This document shows, one piece after another, positions 18,908 to 28,038 of a stretch of 64,000 bases of DNA. Origin of the DNA: Desulfobacter postgatei 2ac9 (lineage in GTDB: Bacteria; Desulfobacterota; Desulfobacteria; Desulfobacterales; Desulfobacteraceae); assembly GCF_000233695.2 (NCBI RefSeq), contig NZ_CM001488.1, forward strand, positions 3,707,601 through 3,771,600. The letters run 5' to 3'. The first letter of the stretch is position 1, and every line of letters starts with the position of its first letter. The notes beneath the pieces are model-generated. The model was not told the origin of the DNA, searched no databases, and saw only the letters and a list, made by a program, of their open reading frames with translations. Both the position numbers and the translations under genes were made by a program.

Positions 18908-20028
18908 TGAAAAAAAATTTGATTCTGATCGGCGGCGGACATGCCCACATGACGGCGCTTGAAAATATTTCCCGCTTTGTTGAAAAGGGGTATAAGGTTA
19001 CCGTGATCGGTCCGTCCCTTTACCACTATTATTCCGGCATGGGACCGGGTATGCTGGGCGGGACATACACCCCGTCGGACATTCGTTTTGCCACCCGGGA
19101 TGTTGTATGCAAACAAGGCGGTCTTTTTGTAAAGGATTATGTGACCCGGATTGACCCGGCGGCAAAAACGGTTCAAACCGCCAGCGGCCAAAGTTTGGCC
19201 TATGATGTGCTTTCCGTGAATGCAGGCTCCTATGTCTCCATGCAGGATGTGCCTGAAAATGCGGAAAATATTTATCCGGTCAAACCCATTGAAAAGCTTA
19301 TGGAAGCGGCAGAAAAGCTCAAGATTCTTTTTAAACGTAAAAAAGCAGTGGTGACAATCGTTGGCGGCGGCCCCTCCTCGGCAGAAGTGGCAGGGAACAT
19401 ATGGCAACTGGCAAAACAGACAAAGCAAAATATGCCGGAAATAAAAATTCTTGCCGGCAACCGGTTTATGGCCAGGTTTCCTGAAAGCGTCCGCTGCCGT
19501 GTAAGCAGTATTCTTAAAACAAGGGGTATCCGGATTTTTGAAAACGGGTATGTAGAAAAAGTAACAGCCGAATCCGTTCTGATGGCTTCGGGCGAATCGC
19601 TGTCCACTGATTTTACTTTTCTTGCCTCGGGCGTGAAACCGTCAAAAATTTTTGAAGCATCCGGCCTGCCGGTTGGTCCGGATAAGGGTATGCTGGTAAA
19701 CAGATACCTGCAAAGCGTGAAGTATCCGGATATTTTTGGCGGGGGGGATTGTATCAGTTTTAAGGATCAACCGTTAGACAAGGTCGGCGTGTACGCGGTC
19801 CGGCAAAATCCGGTGCTGCTGAACAACCTGTTTGCCCGGCTTGAAGGCAGTCCGCTGGAGAGGTTTAATCCGGGACCGGAGTACCTGTTAATTTTTAACC
19901 TTGGCGCAAACCACGGCGTGTTGAAAAAAAGAGGGATCGTGTTTAGCGGAAAACCGGCATTTTGGATCAAAGACTATATTGACACAAAATTCATGAAAAA
20001 ATTTCAGGCCATAGAAAAAATACTTTAA
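18907..20028 (+). CDS. FAD-dependent pyridine nucleotide-disulfide-type oxidoreductase
   Basis: A 373-residue flavoprotein with N-terminal FAD-binding GGGHAHMTAL (about residues 9-18), a second nucleotide-binding GGGPSSAEVAG (about 151-161) and the C-terminal FAD contact IFGGGDCISF. It resembles NADH dehydrogenase/sulfide:quinone-reductase-like flavoproteins and especially the flavoprotein half seen fused to SelD in some bacteria. No redox-active CxxC is apparent. It is coupled to the rhodanese-ferritin gene, so a role in sulfur or selenium redox is plausible but inferred. Confidence 0.8.
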   Translation: MKKNLILIGGGHAHMTALENISRFVEKGYKVTVIGPSLYHYYSGMGPGMLGGTYTPSDIRFATRDVVCKQGGLFVKDYVTRIDPAAKTVQTASGQSLAYDVLSVNAGSYVSMQDVPENAENIYPVKPIEKLMEAAEKLKILFKRKKAVVTIVGGGPSSAEVAGNIWQLAKQTKQNMPEIKILAGNRFMARFPESVRCRVSSILKTRGIRIFENGYVEKVTAESVLMASGESLSTDFTFLASGVKPSKIFEASGLPVGPDKGMLVNRYLQSVKYPDIFGGGDCISFKDQPLDKVGVYAVRQNPVLLNNLFARLEGSPLERFNPGPEYLLIFNLGANHGVLKKRGIVFSGKPAFWIKDYIDTKFMKKFQAIEKIL

Positions 20029-20033
20029 AGGGC

Positions 20034-20072
20034 AGCGCCTCTTGCGGATAAAGCATTTCTGCAAGAGGCGCT
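20034..20072 (+). terminator. Hairpin after the flavoprotein gene
   Basis: A perfect 12-bp stem AGCGCCTCTTGC/GCAAGAGGCGCT (20034-20045 with 20061-20072) begins 6 bp after the flavoprotein stop. There is no clear T run (CTATTGAAAA follows), so it could be a Rho-dependent stop or an mRNA-stabilising stem rather than a classical intrinsic terminator. Confidence 0.5.
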
Positions 20073-20133
20073 ATTGAAAACATAGTACTGAAGTACCGGG
20101 AGACCGTTCCCGGCACACGGAAAAGACGGGGTT

Positions 20134-20232
20134 ATGAAAAAAGTTCCTTATGCTGTAGGCAATTTTGAGCAAATTATTATTGCCTCCCAAAGTTACGACT
20201 CACGAGGAAATAAAAGCATCAGAGGCAGATAA
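20134..20232 (+). pseudogene. Remnant of an AAA-ATPase-like/PD-(D/E)XK family gene
   Basis: The 32-codon frame starting ATG at 20134 reads MKKVPYAVGNFEQII, which matches the very conserved N-terminus of the AAA-ATPase-like family with C-terminal nuclease domain (usually M-K-K-x-P-Y-x-x-x-x-F-E-x-I). The expected NYYYVDKT does not follow and the frame stops at 20232. The remaining 320 bp to the next gene has no recognisable continuation, so this is probably a decayed or truncated copy. The assignment rests on about 15 residues. Confidence 0.4.
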
Positions 20233-20556
20233 GCCCGATTGGCATAATTTTGTGAAAAAATCTTGATATAGAGTGGAATAGTCCATTTGCAACGCAGATT
20301 AACTCCGTATTACACTAATGTCGAGATTTTTTTACTAAAGATACAAACAACGCCTTGGTTGATACCTTAAAAGTTAGTAAAATTTTTAAATGCTATTGGG
20401 CGACAGATATGTCTATAATTGGAGCTCCATAGCCTTGCCAATCACAGCGTTTACTACTTCAGCATTGTGTCACTGAACCTTTAAATAAGGGGTGACCACT
20501 TCTTCAGCCAGTCCTTCTCCAAGATGATTTTTTGGCCGCTTCATCGATGAAACAGT

Positions 20557-21054
20557 TTACAGCAACTCGGAATAATTTTTGTGTCCGGACCACTTGGGCA
20601 GATCATCCTGTATTTCAATTACCCTTGAACCATAGAAAAGATGGCATGTTGGTTTGAATGACTCTGGCACCTCGACTGGATACCCGAAATCAAACAACGA
20701 TGGGAAAGCGAGCCACATCCTGCGCCCTTCATCAGCAATTGGGGTGCCACATTTACCGCAGCGAACTTTACAGGGGAGAATGCGCTCTGGCCGATTTTGT
20801 TCACTGTTATAAAAAAACAGATCCTCCAAACCAGCGATGAACCTTACATGGTGTTTGTGGAAAATCGCCGCCCACTGCATAGGTGCACCATGTAGCCTCT
20901 GGCAAGTCGTACAATGACAAATCTTGGCATCCACTGGATCAGCGCTCACCTCATATCGGACGGCTCCGCAAAAGCATGAGGCTTGGTACTTGGCAACAAA
21001 TCCTGTATCTTCCAGGGAAGCATAATCGAGGCCGAATGAGGTTTCCATTATCAA
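20557..21054 (-). CDS. GFA-family (glutathione-dependent formaldehyde-activating-like) zinc protein
   Basis: A 165-residue protein with the GFA/CENP-V zinc fold: SCFCGAVRYEV (about 27-37), CHCTTCQRLHGAP (about 46-58) and KVRCGKCGTPIADEG (about 95-109) supply the cysteine ligands. Homologues bind zinc; the name comes from a Paracoccus enzyme, and activity in most members is unknown. It lies 12 bp downstream of a SAM methyltransferase gene on the same strand. Confidence 0.85.
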   Translation of the reverse strand: MIMETSFGLDYASLEDTGFVAKYQASCFCGAVRYEVSADPVDAKICHCTTCQRLHGAPMQWAAIFHKHHVRFIAGLEDLFFYNSEQNRPERILPCKVRCGKCGTPIADEGRRMWLAFPSLFDFGYPVEVPESFKPTCHLFYGSRVIEIQDDLPKWSGHKNYSELL

Positions 21055-21066
21055 TGCCTGTTTTTT

Positions 21067-21696
21067 TTATTCCGTTTTTCTTATGCCCTTGATTACAACA
21101 AAAGAGCCTCTCCCGAAGCCTTCCACAATGGTATTGGGTATTTCTCCAGGGATAAGGGTTTGTAAAACATTCGATATCACAAAACCCGATACATTAAGAT
21201 AGCTTAGCACCTCCGGCACTGAGAAAAAGGTGGCATCTTTGTAGAACTTGCTGTTTTCTTTCTTTTCAGAATACTGTTTGCCAAGCTCGCTCTCTTTGTC
21301 TACAAATCCAACAATAATGAATCCATCGTTTTTTAATACCCGGAAAGCCTCTCTAAAAGATTTAACGATATCATCAACAAAGCAGATGGTCGTTACCATC
21401 ATAACAAAATCAAACCGGCCATCAGAAAAGGGCAAATTTTCTGCAACACCGGAATGAACGTCGATGCCTTGTAATCTTGCTATGCTTGCCATTTTTTCTG
21501 AAGGCTCAACGCCGACCTTAATCCCCAGAGGAACAGCAAACTTCCCCGAGCCAACGCCTACTTCCATGCCCTCCGCTCCGGCGGAAGGGATAAGCCGGCG
21601 GATTGTCTCTATTTCAGCGGCATAGAAATCTGGGTGCTTATCAAACCATTGGTCATACTCCTCACTGTACTTTTCGAATGATTCAATTTTGGGCAT
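21067..21696 (-). CDS. Class I SAM-dependent methyltransferase
   Basis: A 209-residue protein from the ATG at 21696, which has GGAG 6 nt upstream (an earlier Met at 21720 has no site). Motif I is GMEVGVGSGKFAV with the acidic VGVEPS strand after it; motif post-I and II appear as VHSGVAENLPFSDGRFDFVMM, then the LKNDGFIIVGF segment. It resembles UbiE/COQ5-like methyltransferases but the substrate is unknown. It is co-directional with the GFA gene. Confidence 0.85.
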   Translation of the reverse strand: MPKIESFEKYSEEYDQWFDKHPDFYAAEIETIRRLIPSAGAEGMEVGVGSGKFAVPLGIKVGVEPSEKMASIARLQGIDVHSGVAENLPFSDGRFDFVMMVTTICFVDDIVKSFREAFRVLKNDGFIIVGFVDKESELGKQYSEKKENSKFYKDATFFSVPEVLSYLNVSGFVISNVLQTLIPGEIPNTIVEGFGRGSFVVIKGIRKTE

Positions 21697-21771
21697 GATC
21701 AACTCCAATAGGCTCATCATGGAACGATTGAGCTGTGCGGCACGGCTTTTTGTGTCCGCACCGGTGACAGG

Positions 21772-21987
21772 TTAGCTATAATTCTCAATAATCTGAAGAA
21801 TATCCCTACCCGGCCCAATTATGCAAGAAAAAATAGTATTTGATGAATCAGAACAGCAAAGCAACACCACACTATCCACCCCTTCTCCTAATATATCTGG
21901 ATCATAATTTGATGGGAAAGGGGCCAGTACTAACCCTGGAAGCACTGGTGACTCCATGAAAGCTCTGTACCTTTTCAATGAGTTCAC
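21772..21987 (-). CDS. Small hypothetical protein
   Basis: A 71-codon frame from GTG at 21987. It has no clear ribosome site and no recognised domain; the sequence is of mixed composition with several Cys and Ser residues in the middle. The gap around it (21697-22101) has otherwise no gene. It could be a real small protein or the tail of a decayed gene. Confidence 0.25.
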   Translation of the reverse strand: MNSLKRYRAFMESPVLPGLVLAPFPSNYDPDILGEGVDSVVLLCCSDSSNTIFSCIIGPGRDILQIIENYS

Positions 21988-22101
21988 TTAATCCGGTGTT
22001 GCTCTCATTCGGGGATGTATTGGGTTGAGGGAACAGTTTGTCAATGGGCGCGAGAAATTGAGCCATTTATGGTCATCAAAAATGAGCCACACCGACTCAA
22101 T

Positions 22102-22314
22102 TTATAAATCTCCTTTGCTTTTTTCTGTTAGCGGGCCATGATATTTAAAACCGGCTTCAATCAAAATATATTCCAACATTATCCCAACCTCACCTCTTCG
22201 CTTGAGTTCATCAAGCATCCACTTTTGTATTCTGGCATTGACATGAACCCGTTTTAGGTGTGGTGGTAGTTTGGGCTTTGGTTTTCCCCTATATCCTCCA
22301 CGTTTTTTTACCAT
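22102..22314 (-). CDS. Small basic protein, possible ribbon-helix-helix-like
   Basis: About 70 residues. The N-terminus is Lys/Arg/Pro-rich (VKKRGGYRGKPKPKLPPHLKRV), followed by HVNARIQKWMLDELKRRG and GIMLEYILIEAGF, whose strand-then-two-helices pattern suggests a CopG/Arc-like DNA-binding fold. I prefer ATG at 22314, with GGCGGA 6 nt upstream, over 22335. It stands alone between decayed fragments, so a mobile-element origin is possible. The function is not recognised. Confidence 0.45.
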   Translation of the reverse strand: MVKKRGGYRGKPKPKLPPHLKRVHVNARIQKWMLDELKRRGEVGIMLEYILIEAGFKYHGPLTEKSKGDL

Positions 22315-22395
22315 ATGCATTCCGCCTTTCGGCAAGAATATCGCTGAATATCTCTGATATCAGGTGGTTTTAGATAAGTGTATAACGCTTTACAA

Positions 22396-22434
22396 AAAAA
22401 CAGGGTCATTTTCGAGGTAATTTTGACCCTGTCC
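22396..22434. repeat. Palindromic REP-like unit
   Basis: ACAGGGTCA and TGACCCTGT flank a short AT-rich interior (CATTTTCGAGGTAATTT). It resembles in design, but not in exact sequence, the GGGTCAGAGTAAAATT palindromes near 61068 and 62848. It sits directly upstream of the ABC-ATPase remnant. Confidence 0.4.
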
Positions 22435-22484
22435 TTAATGAACCCTATATTCATGTTTTTTTACCTTTAAAAAACCAATTTCAG

Positions 22485-22628
22485 ATGGGTATTATCTATG
22501 TATCTCACAACATTGAGGAAGTTAAAAATATTGCCGATCGCATCGCGATTATGAAAAAAGGCAATATCATACAGGTAGACACGAAACAGAGAATTTTTCA
22601 AAATCCATTGGATTGTATCTGCCGTTAA
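22485..22628 (+). pseudogene. C-terminal remnant of an ABC-transporter ATPase
   Basis: A 47-codon frame reads MGIIYVSHNIEEVKNIADRI, then IMKKGNIIQVDT and IFQNPLD, which is the H-loop (VSH) and C-terminal end of an importer-type ABC ATPase (molybdate/polyamine/sulfate class). No Walker A, signature motif or partner permease lies near. The fragment is in frame for a few codons further upstream and then lost, so this is the stump of a deleted transporter gene. Confidence 0.7.
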
Positions 22629-22664
22629 GATCGTTAACAAGTATTCGGCCAATGGGAACCTTCA

Positions 22665-25600
22665 TCAGGTGTCTACAAGGCGGGAAAGTTGGTCAATCAG
22701 GTTCGGAAAGCATTTCAAGGTGTCTGGAAGCGAAACCATATCAAAAGTTTTGGCCTGTTTGGATACCGCTTCCCCCCATATCCGCAGGGGGGCGTATCCA
22801 TAGGTTTGGCCAAGTTCGACGATCTCTTCGGCAAAGGCTTGGACATTTCCCATGATCAGGGCTTCATTGAGGTATTCCCACCTGTCCAGCATCTCTTCCC
22901 TGAGCAGGGTCAACAACTCCTTGAGTTTTTCAATCGCCATGGGTGTATCGCATTTGGGCGGGGGAAAGAGGTTGAGGATTTCCTCTTTCCCTTCGGCTTG
23001 TGCCATAACAGCGTCGCAGGGCAGGAGTTTTGTCTTCCCTGCCTCACTTTTGACATTGGGAATGGTCACCAGAAATCGGCTGCCGTTTCCCGGGGTTGAG
23101 TTCACCTCAATGGTGCCGCCCATGGCCGCCACTATTTTTTCGGATATGGAAAGCCCAATCCCGGTTCCGCCATAGGTATCAAAGTCCTGGCCCTTTTGCT
23201 GGCTGAACCTTTCAAATATCAGTCTTTTCTGGTCAGGGGCAATGCCGATCCCACTGTCTTCGATGATAAAGAAAAGTTCTGAAAACCTCTTCTCGTTTTC
23301 AAATTGCCGGTACCCGGCCGTGAGTTTGACAAATCCGGACGAGGTGAATTTAATGGCGTTTCCTGTTATATTCATCAGGATCTGTCTGAGTCTGACCCTG
23401 TCCAGAACAATGATGGAGGGGAGTTCTTTTTCTATCTCCAGGGAAAATTCAAGCCCCTTGATCCGGGCTGTATTCGCATAGATCTTGTTGAGCTCCTTCA
23501 ACAGTCCTTCAAGATCAAATGGTGCATATTTCAGTGGAAAGCTCCCGGATTCCGCCTTTGACAGATCAAGGATATCGTTGAGCATGGCCAGAAGTGAATT
23601 ACCGGCAGAACGGATGGTGGCCACATACTCTTTAATCACCTCATCCTGAACCTCCTTATATATGATATCGGAAAATCCGATGACCAGGTTCAGGGGCGTC
23701 CGGATTTCATGGCTCATATTGGCCAAAAACTCGCCCTTGGCCTGGCTGGCAGCCTCTGCCTTCTCCTTTGCGGCTTTAAGCGCCAGGGTCCGCTCCTTAA
23801 CCATCTCTTCAAGTTTCTGCTTGTTTTTAACAAGTTCGTTCTCCACCTGGTCCTGTTTTTTGAGCAACTCGGATTTCATCCTGTCAATGGCCCGGAGTTG
23901 CTCGGTGATGCGCCTTGCCTTTTCCAGTTCTTCCGCCTGGGCCTTTATTTTTTTTTCTACTCTCTTATGGGCAAGACGCAAGCCCCCTATCCAGATCCCG
24001 ATGCAGGCTGCAATGCAGGCCACATAGGCCCAAGTCCGCTTCCAAGGGGGGTTATCCACCTGGATTCTGATGGCCTTGCCCTTTTCGTTCCATACCCCAT
24101 TGTTGTTGCTGCCGAACAGCCGCAGGGTATATGTACCCCCGGGCAGGTTGGTGTACTTGCCGTACCGCCGCGTTTCGGTGCGGTTCCATTGGGTTTCAAA
24201 GCCTTCAAGAAAATAGGCATATTCATTGTTCCCGGGACGGGTAAAATTCAGGACTGAAAATTCGAATTCAAAAAAATTTCGCTGCCAGGGCAGATGGATA
24301 CTTTGAATGAGTTCCGGGGCCTTTCCAGTATCAAGCGGACGTCCTCCCTGCTCAAGGGAAATCAGGATTACCGGCGGGACATAGGGATTTTTCATGATCC
24401 GGTCCGGATGGAACCGGTTCACCCCTGAAAGGCCCGAGAACCAGAGGTCGCCCTCCCGGCTTTTCAGGGCACTATTGGCAAAAATACTGAACCTGTCTGC
24501 CTGGAGTCCGTCTTTTTCCGAGTAATGATCCAGAACCTTCCGGTTCTTGGCGTCAAAGAGATACAGCCCCATATCAGAACTGAGCCAAAGCCGTCCCCTG
24601 TCATCTTCCTGTATGGCCCGTATAGCTCCGGAGGGCAAACCCTGTGCCTGTGTGACAGGGGTAAAGATCCCGCTTTCTCTGTCAAAAAGATGCAATCCCC
24701 CATCTTCGGTACTTACCCAGAAGCGGCCCTTTAGATCCTCATGGCAGTCATTGATATTGTTCCCCCGAAGACCGTTTTTTCCTTTAGTAAACCGCTGAAA
24801 GTTGTCTGTGCCGGGGTTATAACGGTTCAGCCCGACTTTTGTACAAATCCACAGGGTTCCCTGCCGGTCATTAACAAGGTTAAACGCCACGTTGTTGCTC
24901 AGACTTCGGGGGTTGGTACAGTCGTGGACAAATTGCCGGAATTTGCCGGTCTTCTTATTGAATTGGAATATGCCGTTTTCCAGGGTGCCTAACCAAAGCA
25001 ATTCCGGATTGAGACGGTCCTGAATCAACCCCCTGACAGGCGCTCCGGCCACCAGGGGATTCTGGTAGGTCGCTTCCAGGGTTCGGTTCTCCCGGTTGTA
25101 TACATTCAGGGACCCGTCACCTGCCCCCACCCATAACCGGTCGGCACTGTCCTCGCACACCGAATATACCGAATATAGAGCAGAAATATTTTGTTCAACC
25201 GGGCCTGCCCTGGAAAAATCATCTGTTCCGGGATTGAACCGGGAAAGTCCGCCCTGACTCCCGCCGGCAACCCAGATGGTGTTCCGGCTATCCTGGTAGA
25301 GCATAAACACTGAGTTGGATCCCAGGCTTGTGCGATCTGCGGGATTGTGGCGGTAGAGGGTAAACTGGTGGGCAAAGCTGTCCCAGGCATCTACTGGACC
25401 TGTATTTCCCACGGTCCAGACAATGCCCTGGCGATCCATGAAAAAGCCAACGATCTTGTCCTCTCTGGGGCTTAAGGGGTTATCCGGATCATGGCGCAGG
25501 GATGTGAATGTTTCTGAATCGGTGTTAAAAACTTCCAGCCCGACAGGGTCGGTATAGGAGTGGGAAATCCAGATATACCCCCTGTGATCGGGCATGAGCG

Positions 25601-26510
25601 TGTAAACATAGTTGCTGGCCAGTCCCTGGGCGTTGTGGGGATCATGGGTAAATTGCCGGGTCTCAAGGGTATGGGGATCCAGACGAAAGAGCCCGGCTTT
25701 GGCCGTACCGATCCAGAGAAATCCCTTTGGTCCCTGGATGATGCTGTTGATGCATCCTGGGCCGGAATGTATTGAGGCATCCGGGGATGGCTGTCCAAAA
25801 GACCCCAAGGAAATCCGGGTAATACCCCCTGTTTTCTTATCAAGGCGATTCAGCCCCCCGGCCTTGGTTCCGGCCCATATTTTGTTTTCCTGGTCAACAA
25901 AAACCGTGAAGATACTCCCGTGGCTCAGGCAGTTGGAATTCCCGGGTTCGGGAAGGTAACGGACAAAGGTATTCTCAAGGGGATCGTAAAGATTTAGGCC
26001 GTTTTGGGTCCCGACCCATATCTTCCCGTCCTGGTCTTCGGCAATGCTCCTGGGGGCCCAGTTGAAAAAGTCCGAACTGATGCTGGCCGGATTCCCAGGA
26101 TCATGCCGGAAATAGATAAATTTATTTAACCGCTTGTTGTAACAATTTAACCCGCCCCCCATGGTGGCCACCCAGATCCGGAAACCGGAACTGTCCGCAA
26201 ACACACAGGGCGCAATATCGTTGTTGAGGGAATCCGGGCCCGATGAGAAACGCTTCATCTTATATCCGTCCCACCGGACTATTCCTTCGGGGGTTCCCAC
26301 CCAGATAAATCCGTCACGGTCCTGGGTAATGCCGCAATTATAGGATCCTGTGTCAAAAGGGTGGGAAAACATGGCTTTGAAGGCCAGCGATAGGCCTGGG
26401 GTGGATAAAATCAGGCCCGGGATTAGGGTGAGAAATAGAAGGCTGCCGGACCACCCATGGAAGATGGTCTCCCCCTTTTTACGACATTGTTCCCTGAAAA
26501 ATACCGTCAT
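22665..26510 (-). CDS. Propeller-type membrane sensor histidine kinase with extra C-terminal domain
   Basis: A 1281-residue sensor. After a signal/anchor segment (about 18-45) comes a large periplasmic region of repeated two-component-regulator propeller units (repeated W.GT..GLN.Y/RYN patterns, about 50-700), then a Y_Y_Y domain (about 735-815), a membrane segment (about 826-845), a coiled coil, HisKA with phospho-His in [16 protein letters not shown] (about residue 930) and HATPase with DSGIGIAP and [18 protein letters not shown] (about 1113-1130). A ~110-residue helical tail follows in place of a receiver domain. This architecture usually senses polysaccharide breakdown products. No response regulator is beside it. 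Confidence 0.9.
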   Translation of the reverse strand: MTVFFREQCRKKGETIFHGWSGSLLFLTLIPGLILSTPGLSLAFKAMFSHPFDTGSYNCGITQDRDGFIWVGTPEGIVRWDGYKMKRFSSGPDSLNNDIAPCVFADSSGFRIWVATMGGGLNCYNKRLNKFIYFRHDPGNPASISSDFFNWAPRSIAEDQDGKIWVGTQNGLNLYDPLENTFVRYLPEPGNSNCLSHGSIFTVFVDQENKIWAGTKAGGLNRLDKKTGGITRISLGSFGQPSPDASIHSGPGCINSIIQGPKGFLWIGTAKAGLFRLDPHTLETRQFTHDPHNAQGLASNYVYTLMPDHRGYIWISHSYTDPVGLEVFNTDSETFTSLRHDPDNPLSPREDKIVGFFMDRQGIVWTVGNTGPVDAWDSFAHQFTLYRHNPADRTSLGSNSVFMLYQDSRNTIWVAGGSQGGLSRFNPGTDDFSRAGPVEQNISALYSVYSVCEDSADRLWVGAGDGSLNVYNRENRTLEATYQNPLVAGAPVRGLIQDRLNPELLWLGTLENGIFQFNKKTGKFRQFVHDCTNPRSLSNNVAFNLVNDRQGTLWICTKVGLNRYNPGTDNFQRFTKGKNGLRGNNINDCHEDLKGRFWVSTEDGGLHLFDRESGIFTPVTQAQGLPSGAIRAIQEDDRGRLWLSSDMGLYLFDAKNRKVLDHYSEKDGLQADRFSIFANSALKSREGDLWFSGLSGVNRFHPDRIMKNPYVPPVILISLEQGGRPLDTGKAPELIQSIHLPWQRNFFEFEFSVLNFTRPGNNEYAYFLEGFETQWNRTETRRYGKYTNLPGGTYTLRLFGSNNNGVWNEKGKAIRIQVDNPPWKRTWAYVACIAACIGIWIGGLRLAHKRVEKKIKAQAEELEKARRITEQLRAIDRMKSELLKKQDQVENELVKNKQKLEEMVKERTLALKAAKEKAEAASQAKGEFLANMSHEIRTPLNLVIGFSDIIYKEVQDEVIKEYVATIRSAGNSLLAMLNDILDLSKAESGSFPLKYAPFDLEGLLKELNKIYANTARIKGLEFSLEIEKELPSIIVLDRVRLRQILMNITGNAIKFTSSGFVKLTAGYRQFENEKRFSELFFIIEDSGIGIAPDQKRLIFERFSQQKGQDFDTYGGTGIGLSISEKIVAAMGGTIEVNSTPGNGSRFLVTIPNVKSEAGKTKLLPCDAVMAQAEGKEEILNLFPPPKCDTPMAIEKLKELLTLLREEMLDRWEYLNEALIMGNVQAFAEEIVELGQTYGYAPLRIWGEAVSKQAKTFDMVSLPDTLKCFPNLIDQLSRLVDT

Positions 26511-26698
26511 TTGTTCGCATATAGCGTTGCTAAAACCTGGTTTTCCGGATACCCCCGGTCAATTGAGCTGATGCTGAATTCTTCTTCTGATAAGGACCTT
26601 GAACATTATCCGGGGTTGCCTGAACATCAAATCTACCATAAAATGATAGGCATTGCCAGAACCTGGATGAAACCTTTATCAGTCAAAGGAGAAGCAAC

Positions 26699-28027
26699 AT
26701 GTTCAGATCTAAGCTCAACGGGTTTTTTGTGCTTTTTTTGTTTTTCCTTGCTTCCTGTGCGCCGAAACCTTCTTACCTGAAAGAGAGCGGCAGTCCGGCC
26801 GGCGTACCTCCGGATACAAAGTTACCCTTCAGTCAATATGTTCAGGAAAGCAGAAAAAATATTGAACAGATCCTGGGTGCCCTGCGGTTCGCAAAGGGGC
26901 ACAGTCCCTTTCTTGGTGACTATTCGCCTGCCCAGGCAGCTCAAATGCGGGGCCCATTTGAACGCCTTCCGGAAAACGGCAGCACAGGGCCCGGTAAAGG
27001 TAAGGGGTTTCTTCTCATTCACGGGCTTACCGACTCCCCCTACCTGATGCGCAGCATTGCCGACTCCCTGCATCAGGCGTATCCCAACGGAACCATCCGG
27101 GCTGTGCTCCTGCCCGGCCATGGTACGGTTGCCGGAGACTCCATGAAGATGAAGTATGCGGACTGGATGGCCATCACCGACTATGGGGTTCGCAGCTTTG
27201 AAAAGATGGAGACAATTTCCGATCTCTACCTGGTGGGATTTTCCACCGGCACGGCCCTTGCCATTCGTCATCTGCAGGACAACCCCAAAAATCCCAAAAT
27301 CAAAGGGTTGATCCTGATCTCTACAGCAGTCAAGGCCAAATCCGGTGCTGCCTTTCTCAGCCCCTACCTGCGCTGGGTTAAGGAGTGGCTCGACACGTTT
27401 GAAGAACGAGACGCGGCGCGATATGAATCATTTTCCGTCAATGCCGGCGCTGAATTTTTTCTGCTCACCAAAAACATCATGAAAACCAAAGCCCCCATTG
27501 ACGTGCCGGTACTCATGGCTGTTAGTGCCGATGATCAAACCATTGACGCGAATGCAGCCCGGCAGTTTTTCTGCGAACAGGTGACGGCCCGGCGCCGCGG
27601 TCTGATCTGGTATGCATCCCGCCATGCCGAGCGGAATATTGATCCGCCCTGTGACGACATCAAAGAAGTCAAACCGGGGCCGGTGGACCGGAAATTCCAG
27701 GGAACCGCATACCGGTTCGCCAACTACGCCCATACGGCCCTGTCCATGAGTCCTTCAGATCCCCATTACGGCGTTAATGGCAAGTATCACCACTGCAAAG
27801 CCTATGACACTCCGCCGGATATGGAAGATTTCAATAAATGCCAGAAAGGCTCGGCCAAAACCATTTTCGGAGAAAAGGATATTGCCTCGAAAGCTGCCCA
27901 AAAAGAACTGGATTACGATTACTGGCGAAGAGGCACCTTTAACCCGGATTACCCGAGACTGGAACGGGCCATGATCTGCTTTGCCGATGAGACCTGCGAT
28001 CTTCAGAACTCACTGGAGGATCAATAA
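26699..28027 (+). CDS. Alpha/beta-hydrolase lipoprotein
   Basis: A 442-residue protein with a lipoprotein signal peptide (LASCA lipobox, Cys at about 21) and a serine-hydrolase fold: oxyanion-loop region GFLLIHGLTDSPYLMRSIA (about 100-118), GxSxG nucleophile elbow VGFSTGTAL (about 180-188), and Asp in VSADDQTID with later His residues (for example NYAHTALSMS) as catalytic candidates. It is probably an exported esterase or lipase-like enzyme on a membrane surface. AAAGGAG precedes the ATG. It is divergent from the sensor kinase by 188 bp, so a sensing link is possible but unproven. Confidence 0.8.
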   Translation: MFRSKLNGFFVLFLFFLASCAPKPSYLKESGSPAGVPPDTKLPFSQYVQESRKNIEQILGALRFAKGHSPFLGDYSPAQAAQMRGPFERLPENGSTGPGKGKGFLLIHGLTDSPYLMRSIADSLHQAYPNGTIRAVLLPGHGTVAGDSMKMKYADWMAITDYGVRSFEKMETISDLYLVGFSTGTALAIRHLQDNPKNPKIKGLILISTAVKAKSGAAFLSPYLRWVKEWLDTFEERDAARYESFSVNAGAEFFLLTKNIMKTKAPIDVPVLMAVSADDQTIDANAARQFFCEQVTARRRGLIWYASRHAERNIDPPCDDIKEVKPGPVDRKFQGTAYRFANYAHTALSMSPSDPHYGVNGKYHHCKAYDTPPDMEDFNKCQKGSAKTIFGEKDIASKAAQKELDYDYWRRGTFNPDYPRLERAMICFADETCDLQNSLEDQ

Positions 28028-28038
28028 AAAGAATCTAA

